From the NCBI GenBank assembly GCA_022827905.1, contig JAJEIQ010000073.1, forward strand, positions 43,298 through 107,297: a stretch of 64,000 bases of DNA, given 5' to 3'. The notes under the pieces are model-generated. The model ran no database searches. It had not been told where the DNA came from and saw nothing but the letters and a program-made list of their open reading frames with translations. This stretch comes from Pseudomonadales bacterium. Its GTDB lineage: Bacteria; Pseudomonadota; Gammaproteobacteria; Pseudomonadales; Azotimanducaceae. The position numbers were made by a program, and so were the translations under genes. Positions 43,993-53,053 of this stretch are shown piece after piece (position 1 is the stretch's first letter; the number at the start of each line of letters is the position of its first letter).

Positions 43993-44496
43993 TCAGGACT
44001 CCCGGAAGCGGGCGTAGAGTTCGGCGAAGTTGCAGGGGCGGTTGTTGATGTCGAGCTGCTTGCTGATGATCTTCTCCCAGCCGGTGCGCACGGCGTTGCC
44101 GGAGCCGGGCAGGGCGAAGATGAGGGTGGCGTTGGCGAGGCCGCCGATGGCTCGGGACTGGATGGTGGAGGAGCCGATCTCATCGAAGGAGAGCTGGCGA
44201 AAAAGTTCGCCGAAGCCGTCGATGGTCTTGTCGAACAGGGCGGCCAGCGCCTCCGGGGTGCTGTCGCGGCCGGTGAAGCCGGTGCCGCCGGTGGTGAGGA
44301 TGACTTGGATTTCCGAGTCGGCGATCCAGCGGGAGACCGTCGCGCGGATGGCGTAGATGTCGTCCCGGTCGATGGCCCGCTCCACCAGCCGGTGGCCGGC
44401 GCCGGTCAGCAACTCCACCAGCAAGTCGCCGGAGGTGTCGTCGTCTTCGGTGCGGGTGTCGGAGATGGTGAGCACCGCGCAGGCCAATGCGGTCAT
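43993..44496 (-). CDS. moaB: Molybdenum cofactor biosynthesis protein B
   Basis: A 167-residue MoaB/MogA-type protein that adenylates molybdopterin before molybdenum insertion. The family signature [18 protein letters not shown] is present, with [21 protein letters not shown] at the N-terminus, [26 protein letters not shown] and a C-terminal HisCys-free end. No other molybdenum cofactor genes are nearby. It is divergent from the large carboxylase gene with a gap of 164 bp. Confidence 0.93.
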   Translation of the reverse strand: MTALACAVLTISDTRTEDDDTSGDLLVELLTGAGHRLVERAIDRDDIYAIRATVSRWIADSEIQVILTTGGTGFTGRDSTPEALAALFDKTIDGFGELFRQLSFDEIGSSTIQSRAIGGLANATLIFALPGSGNAVRTGWEKIISKQLDINNRPCNFAELYARFRES

Positions 44497-44660
44497 CAGG
44501 ATTCCCTCGAAACGCGAGCTGCTCGCCGGTGCACCGAGGCTCCGCAGGGCCTGGGTTGGCCGCCGGGAAGGGGTTTTCCGGTCGTTGCCATGCCTTTGTC
44601 AAGTGGCTAGAGTACGCGCCAATTCTACTACTTGCGCCCCACCCCTGCGTACCAGCCTAA

Positions 44661-47600
44661 GTGCCATCCCGAGTGTCAAAGCGAGCCGCCGAAGGCGACC
44701 GGCTCTACTTGATCGCCGAACGCCTGGCGCAGGAGTTCTCATTATTCCCCAGCGTTGCTAGCGAGGAGGCCCTGCCCGGGCTGCTGCGCCGGGCCACCAT
44801 TGCCCGCCGCACCCAACGCCTGCAGAGCTTGGACATCGATTCCTACATCGAGGCCGTGGTGGCCCCGGCCGAAGACAAGGGCCGCACCCCGGCCCCGGAG
44901 GTGATTCGCCAGCTCGGCAAGGTGCAAAGCGAGGTGTCGAAAGGGCCGTTCTACGCGGCCACCTTGGAGATGGACTTTGACGGCGATGCGCGGCTGATCG
45001 GCTTCATCGCCCAGGACCGGTCGGTGGAGAACGGCGTCTGGGGGCCCGAGCATCATCTCGACGCAGCGCGTTTCCTGGAGGGTTCGGCCAAGCAGCGGGT
45101 GCCCATCGTGACCTTCATGGACACGCCCGGGGCCGATGCCCGGGAGGAGGCCAACCGCAACAATCAGGCGCACAGCATCTCCCGGCTCATTACCGAGGCG
45201 AGCAACGTCGATGTGCCCAACGTCGGCGTCATCTACGGCCTCGGCTACTCCGGCGGCGCCATTCCCTTGGCCGCCAGCAACATGATTCTGTCGGTCGCCG
45301 ACGGAGTGTTCAGCACAATCCAGCCGCCGTCGCTGGCCAACATCGCCCGGCGCCTGAACCTGTCCTGGCAGGAATGCGCTAAGTACGTGGGGCTTTCGCC
45401 GTTCGAGCTGTTCATGCAGGGCAACATCGACGGCGTGATCGACTACACGCCCTCAGAGCCGGCCAAGCTGCCCAATCTGCGTTCGGCCATCGTCGCTGGC
45501 CTTCAGTCGGTGGAGGAGCGCGCCAAGCAGTTCGTCGCTCAGAATCCGTACATCATCAACCACTACCGGCAAAGCTTGCAGCGCTACCTAAGTCCCTCGC
45601 CGCAGTTGCAGAAGGTGCAGGCCAGCGCCTCGCTTACCCTCACCAAGAACCCCACCGAGTACCTGAACGTCTTCGGCGTCGCCTTCCGCTACCTGCGCTA
45701 CCTGAAGGTGCGCCAGCGCATCAAGGCCACCAGCACCCATCAGTACGGACGGCTGGCGGACCGCGACCTGCCCAAGGGGGAACTCGCCCAGCGCGCCGAC
45801 CGGGAACGGCGCCGCACCTTTCTGAAGTGGATGCAGGACCCGGACAAGGTGGTCTATGACGATGGCCTGTCCAAGGCTTGGCGCAACTACAACGAGAAGA
45901 AGCAGGCGCTGCAGGATGAAAGGGGCCGCTTGGCGACCATGATCCTTGGCGAGCCCAGGCGCAACTACCAGCGCGCCCGCGCCAATCTGGTCTCCACGGC
46001 CGGCGCCTACCTCTACAATCGCTGGAAGGGGGAGGCGGCGGGCAACCTGCGGGGGCTTCGCGAACTGCTGACCGACCACGAGGACACCCGCTACATTCTG
46101 CGCGTTGCCGAGGTGCGCAACCCGGCCGGGCTCATCCGGGCGATTCGGCGGGATCGGGAGTTCTTCAGCACCGCCTACGAGCACTTCAGCCATGAAGGCA
46201 AGAAGCTGCTGCGGGTCGGCGGCACGGTCAACAAGTCCGAAACCTACCTGTCCGCCCAACTGACCGCCGAGCTGAACTGGGTGCTGACCGGCGTTGCCCT
46301 AGGTGGCGGCCAGCCGCGTATCCGCGCCAACCGTGAGATTCTTGAGCAGCGCTACGGCGAGTTCATCGACCGGGCCGAGTCGGCCGGTTCGCCGGTGCGG
46401 CTCAACGAGGTAACCGTGCTCGACGTGCTGATCGCCGACGATCTGCGCCAGGACTTCCTGAAGGAGTGCGAGAACCTGCTGCTGTTCGACGTGGTGTACG
46501 ACCACATCGTGGCCAATCTCGACAGCATCGCCGAAGAGGCGCAGTCTGCGCAGTCGCTGTCCAGAAGCACCGTGGGCCAACTGCTGGAGTCGTCGCTGGC
46601 GGCCGGCGCCCTGACCATTGACGCATCGGAGGACGCCTCGGCCGGCATTTCCAATCGGTTGCGGGCGCAGGTGCTGGATTGGTACTTGCGGGTGCTGGAT
46701 CTGCCCAAGACGAAGAGCCCCGCCTTCTTCCGCGCCGTTGAGGAGTGGAAGCGCACCCGCTTTCCCGACCTGGCCGATGCGCTGTTCGTGGTGGTGACCT
46801 ACCTCTTCGAGCATCTGCTGGAGTCCTACGTGCTCTCCGAGCGCACCGGCAAGGCGTACAACGGCCGCATCGCGCCCAAGAACATCGGCCGGCGCAAGGA
46901 CTTCTGGTACCGCCTCAACATGGCCTACCAGGACCTGCAGATGCAGAACGTGCTGCGCCGTGCCAAGGGCGCCCATCGCTTCACCCACCAGGACATCATC
47001 GACGCCTTCTTCACCGGCTGGCGCGAACGATTCGGGGATCTCATCAGCTCGGACCCTTGCGCTTTCCCGGGGTTTCGCCACTCCATCGAGGCGGCGTTGA
47101 ACCAAGACCTGCCGCCCTGCGGCGTGGTGACCGGCACGGCGCGCTTCAAGGCCGGCGCGGAGGAGATACCCTGCGGCTTGGTGCTGTCCAACGTCGCCTT
47201 CCAGGCGGGGGCCTTCGACATGGCCAGCGCGGAGAAGTTCTGCAAGCTGCTGGTGGTTTGCGCGACCCGGCACCTGCCGGTTATCTGCTTCATCTCCTCA
47301 GGCGGGATGCAGACCAAGGAGGGGGCCGGGGCGCTGTTCTCCATGGCCGCCGTCAACGACCGCATCACCCGCTTCGTGCGCGACCACGACCTGCCAGTCA
47401 TCGTGTTCGGCTACGGCGACTGCACCGGCGGCGCCCAAGCCAGCTTCGTCACCCACCCCTTGGTGCAGACCTACTACCTCTCCGGGGCCAGCATGCCCTT
47501 TGCGGGACAGATCGTGGTGCCCAGCAACCTGCCGCTGAACTCGATTCTGGCCAACTACCTGTCAACCAGTCCGGAAGCCATGCAGGGCTTGGTGGCGCAT

Positions 47601-49514
47601 CCCTTCCAGCCCGAGCTCGACAACGAACTGCGCCGGGTTGATCCGGACATTCCGCTGCCGAAGGAGTCGGTTGACGCGGTGATTCGGCGGGTGCTGTCCG
47701 GGGTGCTCGACCAGGAGGCGCCGGAAGCCGCCCCGCCGCCCCGTTACACTGATGCCGACCTGATCCGGCCCATCAAGCGGCTGCTGATCCACGCCCGCGG
47801 CTGCACCGCGGCGAAGCTGGTGCGGGTGGCCCAGCGCCATCGTTTGGAAGTGATCCTGGTGCAATCGGACCCGGACATGGAGTCGGCGGTGGCTGACCAG
47901 CTCGGCAAGAGGGACACCTTGGTCTGCATCGGCGGCAACACCCCGGACGAAAGCTACCTGAACGCCCGCAGCGTGCTCAGCATCGCCGAGCAGGAGCGGG
48001 CGGATGCGCTGCACCCGGGCATCGGCTTCCTGTCCGAAAGCGCCCAATTCGCGGAATTGACTCGCAGCCGCGGCTTGAACTTCATCGGCCCGCCTGTCGC
48101 CAGCATGGAGACCATGGGCAACAAGTCCAACGCCATCAACACCGCGCTGCGCCTGGGGGTGCCCGTGGTTCCTGGCAGCCACGGCATATTGACCGATGTG
48201 GAACGGGCCGCCGAGGTGGCCGAGGAAATCGGCTTTCCGGTGCTCATCAAGGCGGTTCACGGGGGCGGCGGCAAGGGCATTCAGGTGGTGGAAAGCAGCA
48301 CGGAGTTCTTCGAGCTCTTCCATCGGGTCACGGCCGAGGCGCAAAGCGCCTTCGGCAACGGCGATGTCTATTTGGAGAAGTACGTCACCTCGCTGCGCCA
48401 CATCGAGGTGCAGTTGCTGCGCGACACCTTGGGCAACACCCTGGTGCTGGGATTGCGTGATTGCAGCGTGCAGCGGGACAAGCAGAAGGTGTTCGAGGAG
48501 TCCGGGTCCACCATGCTGCCGGAGGATTTGCGCCGGGATGTGCTGACCTACTCCGCGGCCATCGCCGACGAGGTGGGCTACATCGGGGCGGGCACCGTGG
48601 AGTTCATCTTCGACCTCGCCGCCGGGGCGGTGTACTTCATGGAGATGAACACCCGCCTGCAAGTGGAGCATCCGGTCACCGAATGGGTGTCCGGCATCGA
48701 CATCGTCGGCGAGCAGTTCCGCATCGCGGCCGGCGAGTCCATTGCCGAGCTTGAGCCCAAGTTCGAGGGCTATGCCATCGAGGCGCGCATCAATGCCGAA
48801 CGGGTGCAGTTGGACGGCGAGGGGGCGCTCTCCTTCCGCCCCCATCCGGGCACCATCGACGAAGCGCAGTTTCCCGTCGAGAAGGACGCTGACGTCATCA
48901 CCATCGCCGCGCCCGGCAAATTCATCTCGCCCTACTACGACAGCATGGTCGCCCAGGTCATCGTGCATGCGAAGGACCGCCAAGCGGCCATCGAGCGGCT
49001 GGCGGACTATCTCGCTCAAGTCCACATCACCGGCATCTGCACGAACATCCCGCTGCTGCGGCGGGTGCTTGCCGACGAGGTGTTCCGCGAGGGCGACTAC
49101 GACACGGGCTTTCTGCCGGAGTTTTTGCGGCGCACCGATATCCAGGGATTGATCGAGGAGATCGAAGCGGGAGCTGGCGAGTCCGCCTCGGCCTTCAATG
49201 TGGAGAGCATCGGCATCGACGGCAGCGACGAATTGAAGGTGCTCTCCCCGGCGGCGGCGATCTTCTACACCGCCCCGTCTCCGTCGGAACCGGAATTCGT
49301 CTCCGTCGGGGACCGTATTGCGGTGGATGCCACCCTCTGCCAGTTGGAGGCCATGAAGATCTTCACGCCCCTGGCCCTCAAGGACTTCAACGGGGAGGCG
49401 AACCTCTACGATCCCAGCCTGCAATTCGAGGTCACGCGCATCAACATGGGCAACGGGCAACAGGTGAATGCGGGCGACCTGCTGTTTGTGGTCCGTCCCC
49501 TGAGTGCTGCCTGA
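44661..49514 (+). CDS. Fused acetyl-CoA carboxylase-like protein (alpha-CT, beta-CT, biotin carboxylase, biotin carrier)
   Basis: A single 1617-residue protein seems to contain all parts of a biotin-dependent acyl-CoA carboxylase. Residues about 100-300 resemble the AccA carboxyltransferase (IVTFMDTPGADAREE, LGYSGGAIPLAAS). After a helical linker, about 820-1010 resemble AccD (EIPCGLVLSNVAFQAG, CFISSGGMQTKEGAGALFSM, GDCTGGAQASFVTH). About 1030-1490 is a complete biotin carboxylase (LHPGIGFLSE, HGGGGKGIQVV, FMEMNTRLQVEHPVTEW). The C-terminus is a biotinyl domain with the attachment lysine K1566 in LEAMKIF. The start GTG 44661 is weakly supported. The acyl-CoA substrate is unproven, but the AccA/AccD-like halves and the nearby fabY favour acetyl-CoA. 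Confidence 0.85.
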   Translation: MPSRVSKRAAEGDRLYLIAERLAQEFSLFPSVASEEALPGLLRRATIARRTQRLQSLDIDSYIEAVVAPAEDKGRTPAPEVIRQLGKVQSEVSKGPFYAATLEMDFDGDARLIGFIAQDRSVENGVWGPEHHLDAARFLEGSAKQRVPIVTFMDTPGADAREEANRNNQAHSISRLITEASNVDVPNVGVIYGLGYSGGAIPLAASNMILSVADGVFSTIQPPSLANIARRLNLSWQECAKYVGLSPFELFMQGNIDGVIDYTPSEPAKLPNLRSAIVAGLQSVEERAKQFVAQNPYIINHYRQSLQRYLSPSPQLQKVQASASLTLTKNPTEYLNVFGVAFRYLRYLKVRQRIKATSTHQYGRLADRDLPKGELAQRADRERRRTFLKWMQDPDKVVYDDGLSKAWRNYNEKKQALQDERGRLATMILGEPRRNYQRARANLVSTAGAYLYNRWKGEAAGNLRGLRELLTDHEDTRYILRVAEVRNPAGLIRAIRRDREFFSTAYEHFSHEGKKLLRVGGTVNKSETYLSAQLTAELNWVLTGVALGGGQPRIRANREILEQRYGEFIDRAESAGSPVRLNEVTVLDVLIADDLRQDFLKECENLLLFDVVYDHIVANLDSIAEEAQSAQSLSRSTVGQLLESSLAAGALTIDASEDASAGISNRLRAQVLDWYLRVLDLPKTKSPAFFRAVEEWKRTRFPDLADALFVVVTYLFEHLLESYVLSERTGKAYNGRIAPKNIGRRKDFWYRLNMAYQDLQMQNVLRRAKGAHRFTHQDIIDAFFTGWRERFGDLISSDPCAFPGFRHSIEAALNQDLPPCGVVTGTARFKAGAEEIPCGLVLSNVAFQAGAFDMASAEKFCKLLVVCATRHLPVICFISSGGMQTKEGAGALFSMAAVNDRITRFVRDHDLPVIVFGYGDCTGGAQASFVTHPLVQTYYLSGASMPFAGQIVVPSNLPLNSILANYLSTSPEAMQGLVAHPFQPELDNELRRVDPDIPLPKESVDAVIRRVLSGVLDQEAPEAAPPPRYTDADLIRPIKRLLIHARGCTAAKLVRVAQRHRLEVILVQSDPDMESAVADQLGKRDTLVCIGGNTPDESYLNARSVLSIAEQERADALHPGIGFLSESAQFAELTRSRGLNFIGPPVASMETMGNKSNAINTALRLGVPVVPGSHGILTDVERAAEVAEEIGFPVLIKAVHGGGGKGIQVVESSTEFFELFHRVTAEAQSAFGNGDVYLEKYVTSLRHIEVQLLRDTLGNTLVLGLRDCSVQRDKQKVFEESGSTMLPEDLRRDVLTYSAAIADEVGYIGAGTVEFIFDLAAGAVYFMEMNTRLQVEHPVTEWVSGIDIVGEQFRIAAGESIAELEPKFEGYAIEARINAERVQLDGEGALSFRPHPGTIDEAQFPVEKDADVITIAAPGKFISPYYDSMVAQVIVHAKDRQAAIERLADYLAQVHITGICTNIPLLRRVLADEVFREGDYDTGFLPEFLRRTDIQGLIEEIEAGAGESASAFNVESIGIDGSDELKVLSPAAAIFYTAPSPSEPEFVSVGDRIAVDATLCQLEAMKIFTPLALKDFNGEANLYDPSLQFEVTRINMGNGQQVNAGDLLFVVRPLSAA

Positions 49515-49534
49515 TCGCCGGGCATTGACGGCGT

Positions 49535-50461
49535 ATGCTGTTCTACACCCACGACGACTGCCTGAATCACGAGATGCTGCCGGGCCACCCGGAGCGGCCG
49601 GACCGGCTGCGGGCCGTCAATGAGAGCCTGTCGGCCAGCGGCCTCTCCGACGGTTTCGACTGCCGGACCGCGGAGCCCATAGCGGCCGACGGCTTGGCGA
49701 CGGTCCACGATCCGGCCTATCTTGCGAGGCTGAATTCTGTCAGCCCGGCCTCCGGCCTGCTGGCGCTCGACCCGGACACCGCGATGAGCCCAGGCACCTT
49801 GCGGGCTGCGGCCTTGGCCGCCGGTGCCGTGACGGACGCGGTGCAGGAAGTGCTCAACAGCTCGGACCAGCGGGCCTCACGGCGCGCGTTTTGCGCCGTC
49901 CGCCCGCCCGGCCACCACGCCGAAGCCGGTGCCGCCATGGGCTTCTGCTTCTACAACAGCATTGCGCTGGGCGCCGCCCAGGCGCTCGGGCAAGTGGACC
50001 GGGTGGCCATCCTCGACTTCGATGTGCATCACGGCAACGGCACCGTCGATGCCTTCAGGGACCGTCCTGAAGCCTTGGTTTGCTCCAGCTTCCAGCACCC
50101 CTTCTACCCCTACCGCTACGTTGACATCGATGCGCCCAACATCGTCAACACGCCTTTGCCGGCGGGCACCGACAGCGCGGCGTTTCGTCATGCCATCGAG
50201 CGGGATTGGGCACCCGCCGTCAACGCCCACCGTCCGGACCTCATTCTGGTGTCCGCAGGCTTCGACGCCCACCGCGACGACCCCTTGGGCGGCTTGCTGC
50301 TCAATGACGAGGATTTCCGCTGGATCACCGAGTTCATCGTGGACCTCGCCGAAACCCACGCCAGCGGACGCGTGGTTTCCGCCTTGGAAGGCGGCTACGA
50401 CCTAGCTGCACTAGGCCGCTGCGCAGTCCTGCACGCGCAAGCGCTGGGGGGCGGGCTGTAG
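49535..50461 (+). CDS. Histone deacetylase-family (arginase fold) hydrolase
   Basis: A 308-residue zinc-dependent amidohydrolase of the HDAC/acetylpolyamine deacetylase family. Motifs are HDDCLNHEMLPGHPERPDRL, RPPGHHAEAGAAMGFCFYNS with the catalytic histidine pair, ILDFDVHHGNGT with two zinc ligands, VSAGFDAHRDDPLGG with the third, and the final ALEGGYDL. Bacterial members deacetylate acetylpolyamines, acetylated amino acids or acetylated proteins such as acetyl-CoA synthetase; the motifs do not say which. It follows the carboxylase gene by 20 bp and is probably co-transcribed with it. Confidence 0.93.
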   Translation: MLFYTHDDCLNHEMLPGHPERPDRLRAVNESLSASGLSDGFDCRTAEPIAADGLATVHDPAYLARLNSVSPASGLLALDPDTAMSPGTLRAAALAAGAVTDAVQEVLNSSDQRASRRAFCAVRPPGHHAEAGAAMGFCFYNSIALGAAQALGQVDRVAILDFDVHHGNGTVDAFRDRPEALVCSSFQHPFYPYRYVDIDAPNIVNTPLPAGTDSAAFRHAIERDWAPAVNAHRPDLILVSAGFDAHRDDPLGGLLLNDEDFRWITEFIVDLAETHASGRVVSALEGGYDLAALGRCAVLHAQALGGGL

Positions 50462-50625
50462 AAGCCGGTCGGGTCAGAAGGCCCGCGGAAGGCGATAGTC
50501 GACGACCAGGCGGTCGCGTGCTCGACGACCACGGCATCGAGAGCCCTGCTGTGAGCAAGGGCTATTGCTTGTTGGCACTGTTTGCAATAGAGTGCAGTAT
50601 CACATTCCCTGTAAAACTGTGCCCC

Positions 50626-50889
50626 ATGAAGAACATCACTGTATCGGTTGAGGAGGAGATTTGGCGCTTGTCGCGAATCAAGGCGGCCGAGGCAGGCTCG
50701 ACGGTCTCGGCGCTTGTCCGTCAGTTCCTCGTGTCCTTGGTTCAAGGCAATGCGGGCTTGAGCGAGTTCGACCGGCTCGAACAACTGCAGACTGACACGT
50801 TGCGGGAGATTCGGGCGCGTGGCGCGGGGCTCGCAAGCGCAGACAACCTGCCCCGCGAAGCACTGCACGAACGGGATGCGTTTCATTGA
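50626..50889 (+). CDS. Ribbon-helix-helix-type antitoxin (VapB)
   Basis: An 87-residue protein starting MKNITVSVEEEIWRLSRIKAAEAGSTVSALVRQFL, which has the strand-helix-helix layout of CopG/ribbon-helix-helix DNA-binding antitoxins. The acidic C-terminal part (LSEFDRLEQLQTDTLREIRARG) would bind the toxin. The ATG at 50626 sets the conserved start; the frame is open further upstream without similarity. It overlaps the PIN-domain toxin gene by 14 bp, the usual antitoxin-first order. Confidence 0.85.
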   Translation: MKNITVSVEEEIWRLSRIKAAEAGSTVSALVRQFLVSLVQGNAGLSEFDRLEQLQTDTLREIRARGAGLASADNLPREALHERDAFH

Positions 50890-51298
50890 TACCAACGTGC
50901 TCATCTATGCGGTGAGCACGCAGCCGGAAGACCAGCCCAAGGCCGCACGTGCAGAAGTGCTTCTGAAGAGCCGCGACCTCGCGTTGTCGGTTCAAGTGCT
51001 TCAGGAGTTCTATGTTCAGGCCACACGCCCAACTCGGGCTGGTGCGCTCCTCCATGACGAAGCCGTTCGGTTCGCTATGTCTTTGAGGCGCTTCCACGTC
51101 CAAGAGCTGAATCTTGCGGTCTTTGCGGATGCTTTGCGGTTTCGCGAACGATTTCAGTTGTCATACTGGGACTGCGCCATCCTAGCGGCGGCACGGACCT
51201 GCGGTTGCAGCGTCGTGCTTTCGGAGGACATGAGCGATGATCAGGATTACCAAGGAGTCCGCGTAGTCAATCCGTTTAGCAAGCACGCTCTCGATTAA
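50876..51298 (+). CDS. vapC: VapC-type PIN-domain ribonuclease toxin
   Basis: A 140-residue PIN-domain toxin. It begins MRFIDTNVLIYAVS with the first catalytic aspartate. The second acidic residue is in VQVLQEFYVQATRP, the third in LSYWDCAILAAARTCGC, and the fourth region is VVLSEDMSDDQDY. The set is complete, so the enzyme should cut RNA (often initiator tRNA or rRNA) when its antitoxin is lost. Together with the upstream antitoxin it forms an apparently intact module, unlike the broken pair at 29.7-30.1 kb. Confidence 0.9.
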   Translation: MRFIDTNVLIYAVSTQPEDQPKAARAEVLLKSRDLALSVQVLQEFYVQATRPTRAGALLHDEAVRFAMSLRRFHVQELNLAVFADALRFRERFQLSYWDCAILAAARTCGCSVVLSEDMSDDQDYQGVRVVNPFSKHALD

Positions 51299-51380
51299 CA
51301 CTAGGTGTTGCCGGAAGTGACGCCTAGGCCTAGCTAAGGTTTTGTCGCCGGAGCACTAAGCTGTACTTTGGCGCAGTCGC

Positions 51381-52115
51381 CTAGGGCACTGCCAACTCGT
51401 AGACGCCCCGTGCGACGCAGACGGCGGCAATGGCGAGGATCACCCGTCCGCTGACCACACGGAAGCGTTCGTCGTTCCAGCGGTGGAGCAGCGTCACCCC
51501 GGATCGGGCGCCAGCAACGGCCAGGACGGCTGCGAGGACGAAGAACCAGCCGGGCAGCTCCTCGACTACGCCAATGATGAGGCCGTAGTAGATCAGTTTG
51601 ACCAAGTGGCCGAGGGTCTGGGTGATGGCTTTGGAGGCGACCACTTCCTGGCGGCTCAGCGGTGTGGTCAAGTAAAACGCATCCAGCAGAGGGCCCGAGG
51701 CGCCAGCGAGAAGCTGCGCTGCGGTCACGGTGAACCCGCAGGTCAGGGTGGTGGCGGGGCGCGTGACGTCCAGCCCCGACAGTCGGGCGTTCCAGCGGGC
51801 GGCAAAGGGAAATGCGCCCACCAAAATCAGCACGACGCCCGCGTTTGGCACCAGGCTCAAGGCCGCAAAGCCGCCTAGGGCGGCGGCGGCACCCAAAGTG
51901 TAGGCAGGCAGGATGCGCCATTGGATGTGGCGCCGCAGAAACCAGGCCCGTGAGCCGTTGGAGACCGCCTGCACCACCCCATGCACGATCATGGCCCCCG
52001 CCACACTCAACGTGGAGACCAGAATCGCCATCAGGATCATGCCCCCGGCCATGCCCAGCACGCCGGAGAGCACCGCGGTGGCGAACACGGCGGCGAGGAT
52101 GAAAGTCAGCAGCAT
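51381..52115 (-). CDS. TSUP-family (TauE/SafE) membrane permease
   Basis: A 244-residue protein with about eight membrane helices in two repeats, matching the TauE/SafE family that exports sulfite, sulfoacetate or related organic anions. Each half shows a glycine-rich motif (GVLGMAGGMILMA in the first; AAQLLAGASGPLLDAFY in the second). The start is ATG 52115. The gene is divergent from the alpha/beta hydrolase gene. No sulfur metabolism gene is adjacent, so the substrate remains unknown. Confidence 0.85.
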   Translation of the reverse strand: MLLTFILAAVFATAVLSGVLGMAGGMILMAILVSTLSVAGAMIVHGVVQAVSNGSRAWFLRRHIQWRILPAYTLGAAAALGGFAALSLVPNAGVVLILVGAFPFAARWNARLSGLDVTRPATTLTCGFTVTAAQLLAGASGPLLDAFYLTTPLSRQEVVASKAITQTLGHLVKLIYYGLIIGVVEELPGWFFVLAAVLAVAGARSGVTLLHRWNDERFRVVSGRVILAIAAVCVARGVYELAVP

Positions 52116-52225
52116 CAAACCTTGGCCCCGCGATCACCCGCCAGTGGACAATTGGATTGGGAAACCATACTACTAATTGAATTGACTTAAGATTCTATGG
52201 TTCAGTTGGTGCGAGGCTGACAACA

Positions 52226-53035
52226 ATGTCTGATGCGGTGGTAAAGCGCCAGTTCCTGGAGGTGGAGTCCGGCCAGCTGCACCTGCGGGCGGCTGGTGCC
52301 GCGTCCGCAAAGCCCGCCATCGCGTGCCTGCACCTGATGCCGAAGTCGGGGCGCGTCTTTGCAAGGCTCTTGCCGGAGCTGGCCCAGGATCGCTTGGCGC
52401 TGGCGCCGGACTATCCTGGCTACGGGGAGTCCGACCCCTATAAGGGCGGCGTCAAACCCAGCATCCCCCGTTATGCCGGGTCAATGTTGGAAGTGATCGA
52501 TCATTTCGGCCTTGAACGGCTGAGCTTGGTGGGGCATCACACCGGGGCCATGGTCGCCGCTGAGATCGCGCTGCGCCGTCCCGCGTTGGTGGACAAGTTG
52601 GTCTGCATTTCGGCGCCGATCTTCACTGAAGCGGAGGCCGCTGACATGCAGCGGACCTATGCCGCGGTTCCGCTCGATGAGGCGGGCACCCGCTTCCGGG
52701 CGATGTGGGAGCGGGTCCTGAGCCACCGAATGCCGGGGGTGTCGCTGGCGATGGCGGCGGAGTCCTTCGCCGAGAACCTGCGTGGTGGCGAGCGCTACGA
52801 GGAAGGCCACCAAGCCGCGTTTGCCCACAGCCGGGCCTACGCGGAGGCTTTGGCGAAGATCGAGCAACCGGTGCTGGTGATAAACGTCGGCGATGATCTT
52901 TTCGAGCACAGCAAACGGGCTGACGGGCTTATGCGCAACGGCCGGCGCGTGGACTATCCCGAATGGAGCCACGGGTTCCTTGATGCGTCGCCAAAGGAGG
53001 CCGCCAAGGCAATGCTTGATTTTCTGGACGCCTGA
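52226..53035 (+). CDS. Alpha/beta-fold hydrolase with His at the nucleophile position
   Basis: A 269-residue protein with the alpha/beta hydrolase plan: an early ACLHLMPKSGRVFARLLPEL segment where the oxyanion loop lies, PDYPGYGESDP, the elbow LVGHHTGAMVAAEIALRRP, and late acid/base blocks INVGDDLFEHSKR and WSHGFLD. The elbow normally reads GxSxG; here it is G-H-H-T-G, so histidine stands in the nucleophile slot. Proteins with GHHTG or GYHTG elbows exist in databases, and their chemistry is unclear to me. The LysR gene begins 18 bp downstream and may control it. Confidence 0.8.
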   Translation: MSDAVVKRQFLEVESGQLHLRAAGAASAKPAIACLHLMPKSGRVFARLLPELAQDRLALAPDYPGYGESDPYKGGVKPSIPRYAGSMLEVIDHFGLERLSLVGHHTGAMVAAEIALRRPALVDKLVCISAPIFTEAEAADMQRTYAAVPLDEAGTRFRAMWERVLSHRMPGVSLAMAAESFAENLRGGERYEEGHQAAFAHSRAYAEALAKIEQPVLVINVGDDLFEHSKRADGLMRNGRRVDYPEWSHGFLDASPKEAAKAMLDFLDA

Positions 53036-53053
53036 GCGGGGCGGCCATTCCCC

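Noticed and set aside
47562..49460. Minus-strand open frame of about 630 codons opposite the carboxylase gene
   Set aside because: Low-complexity His/Gly/Leu-rich translation with no motif; it lies over the well-conserved biotin carboxylase region.
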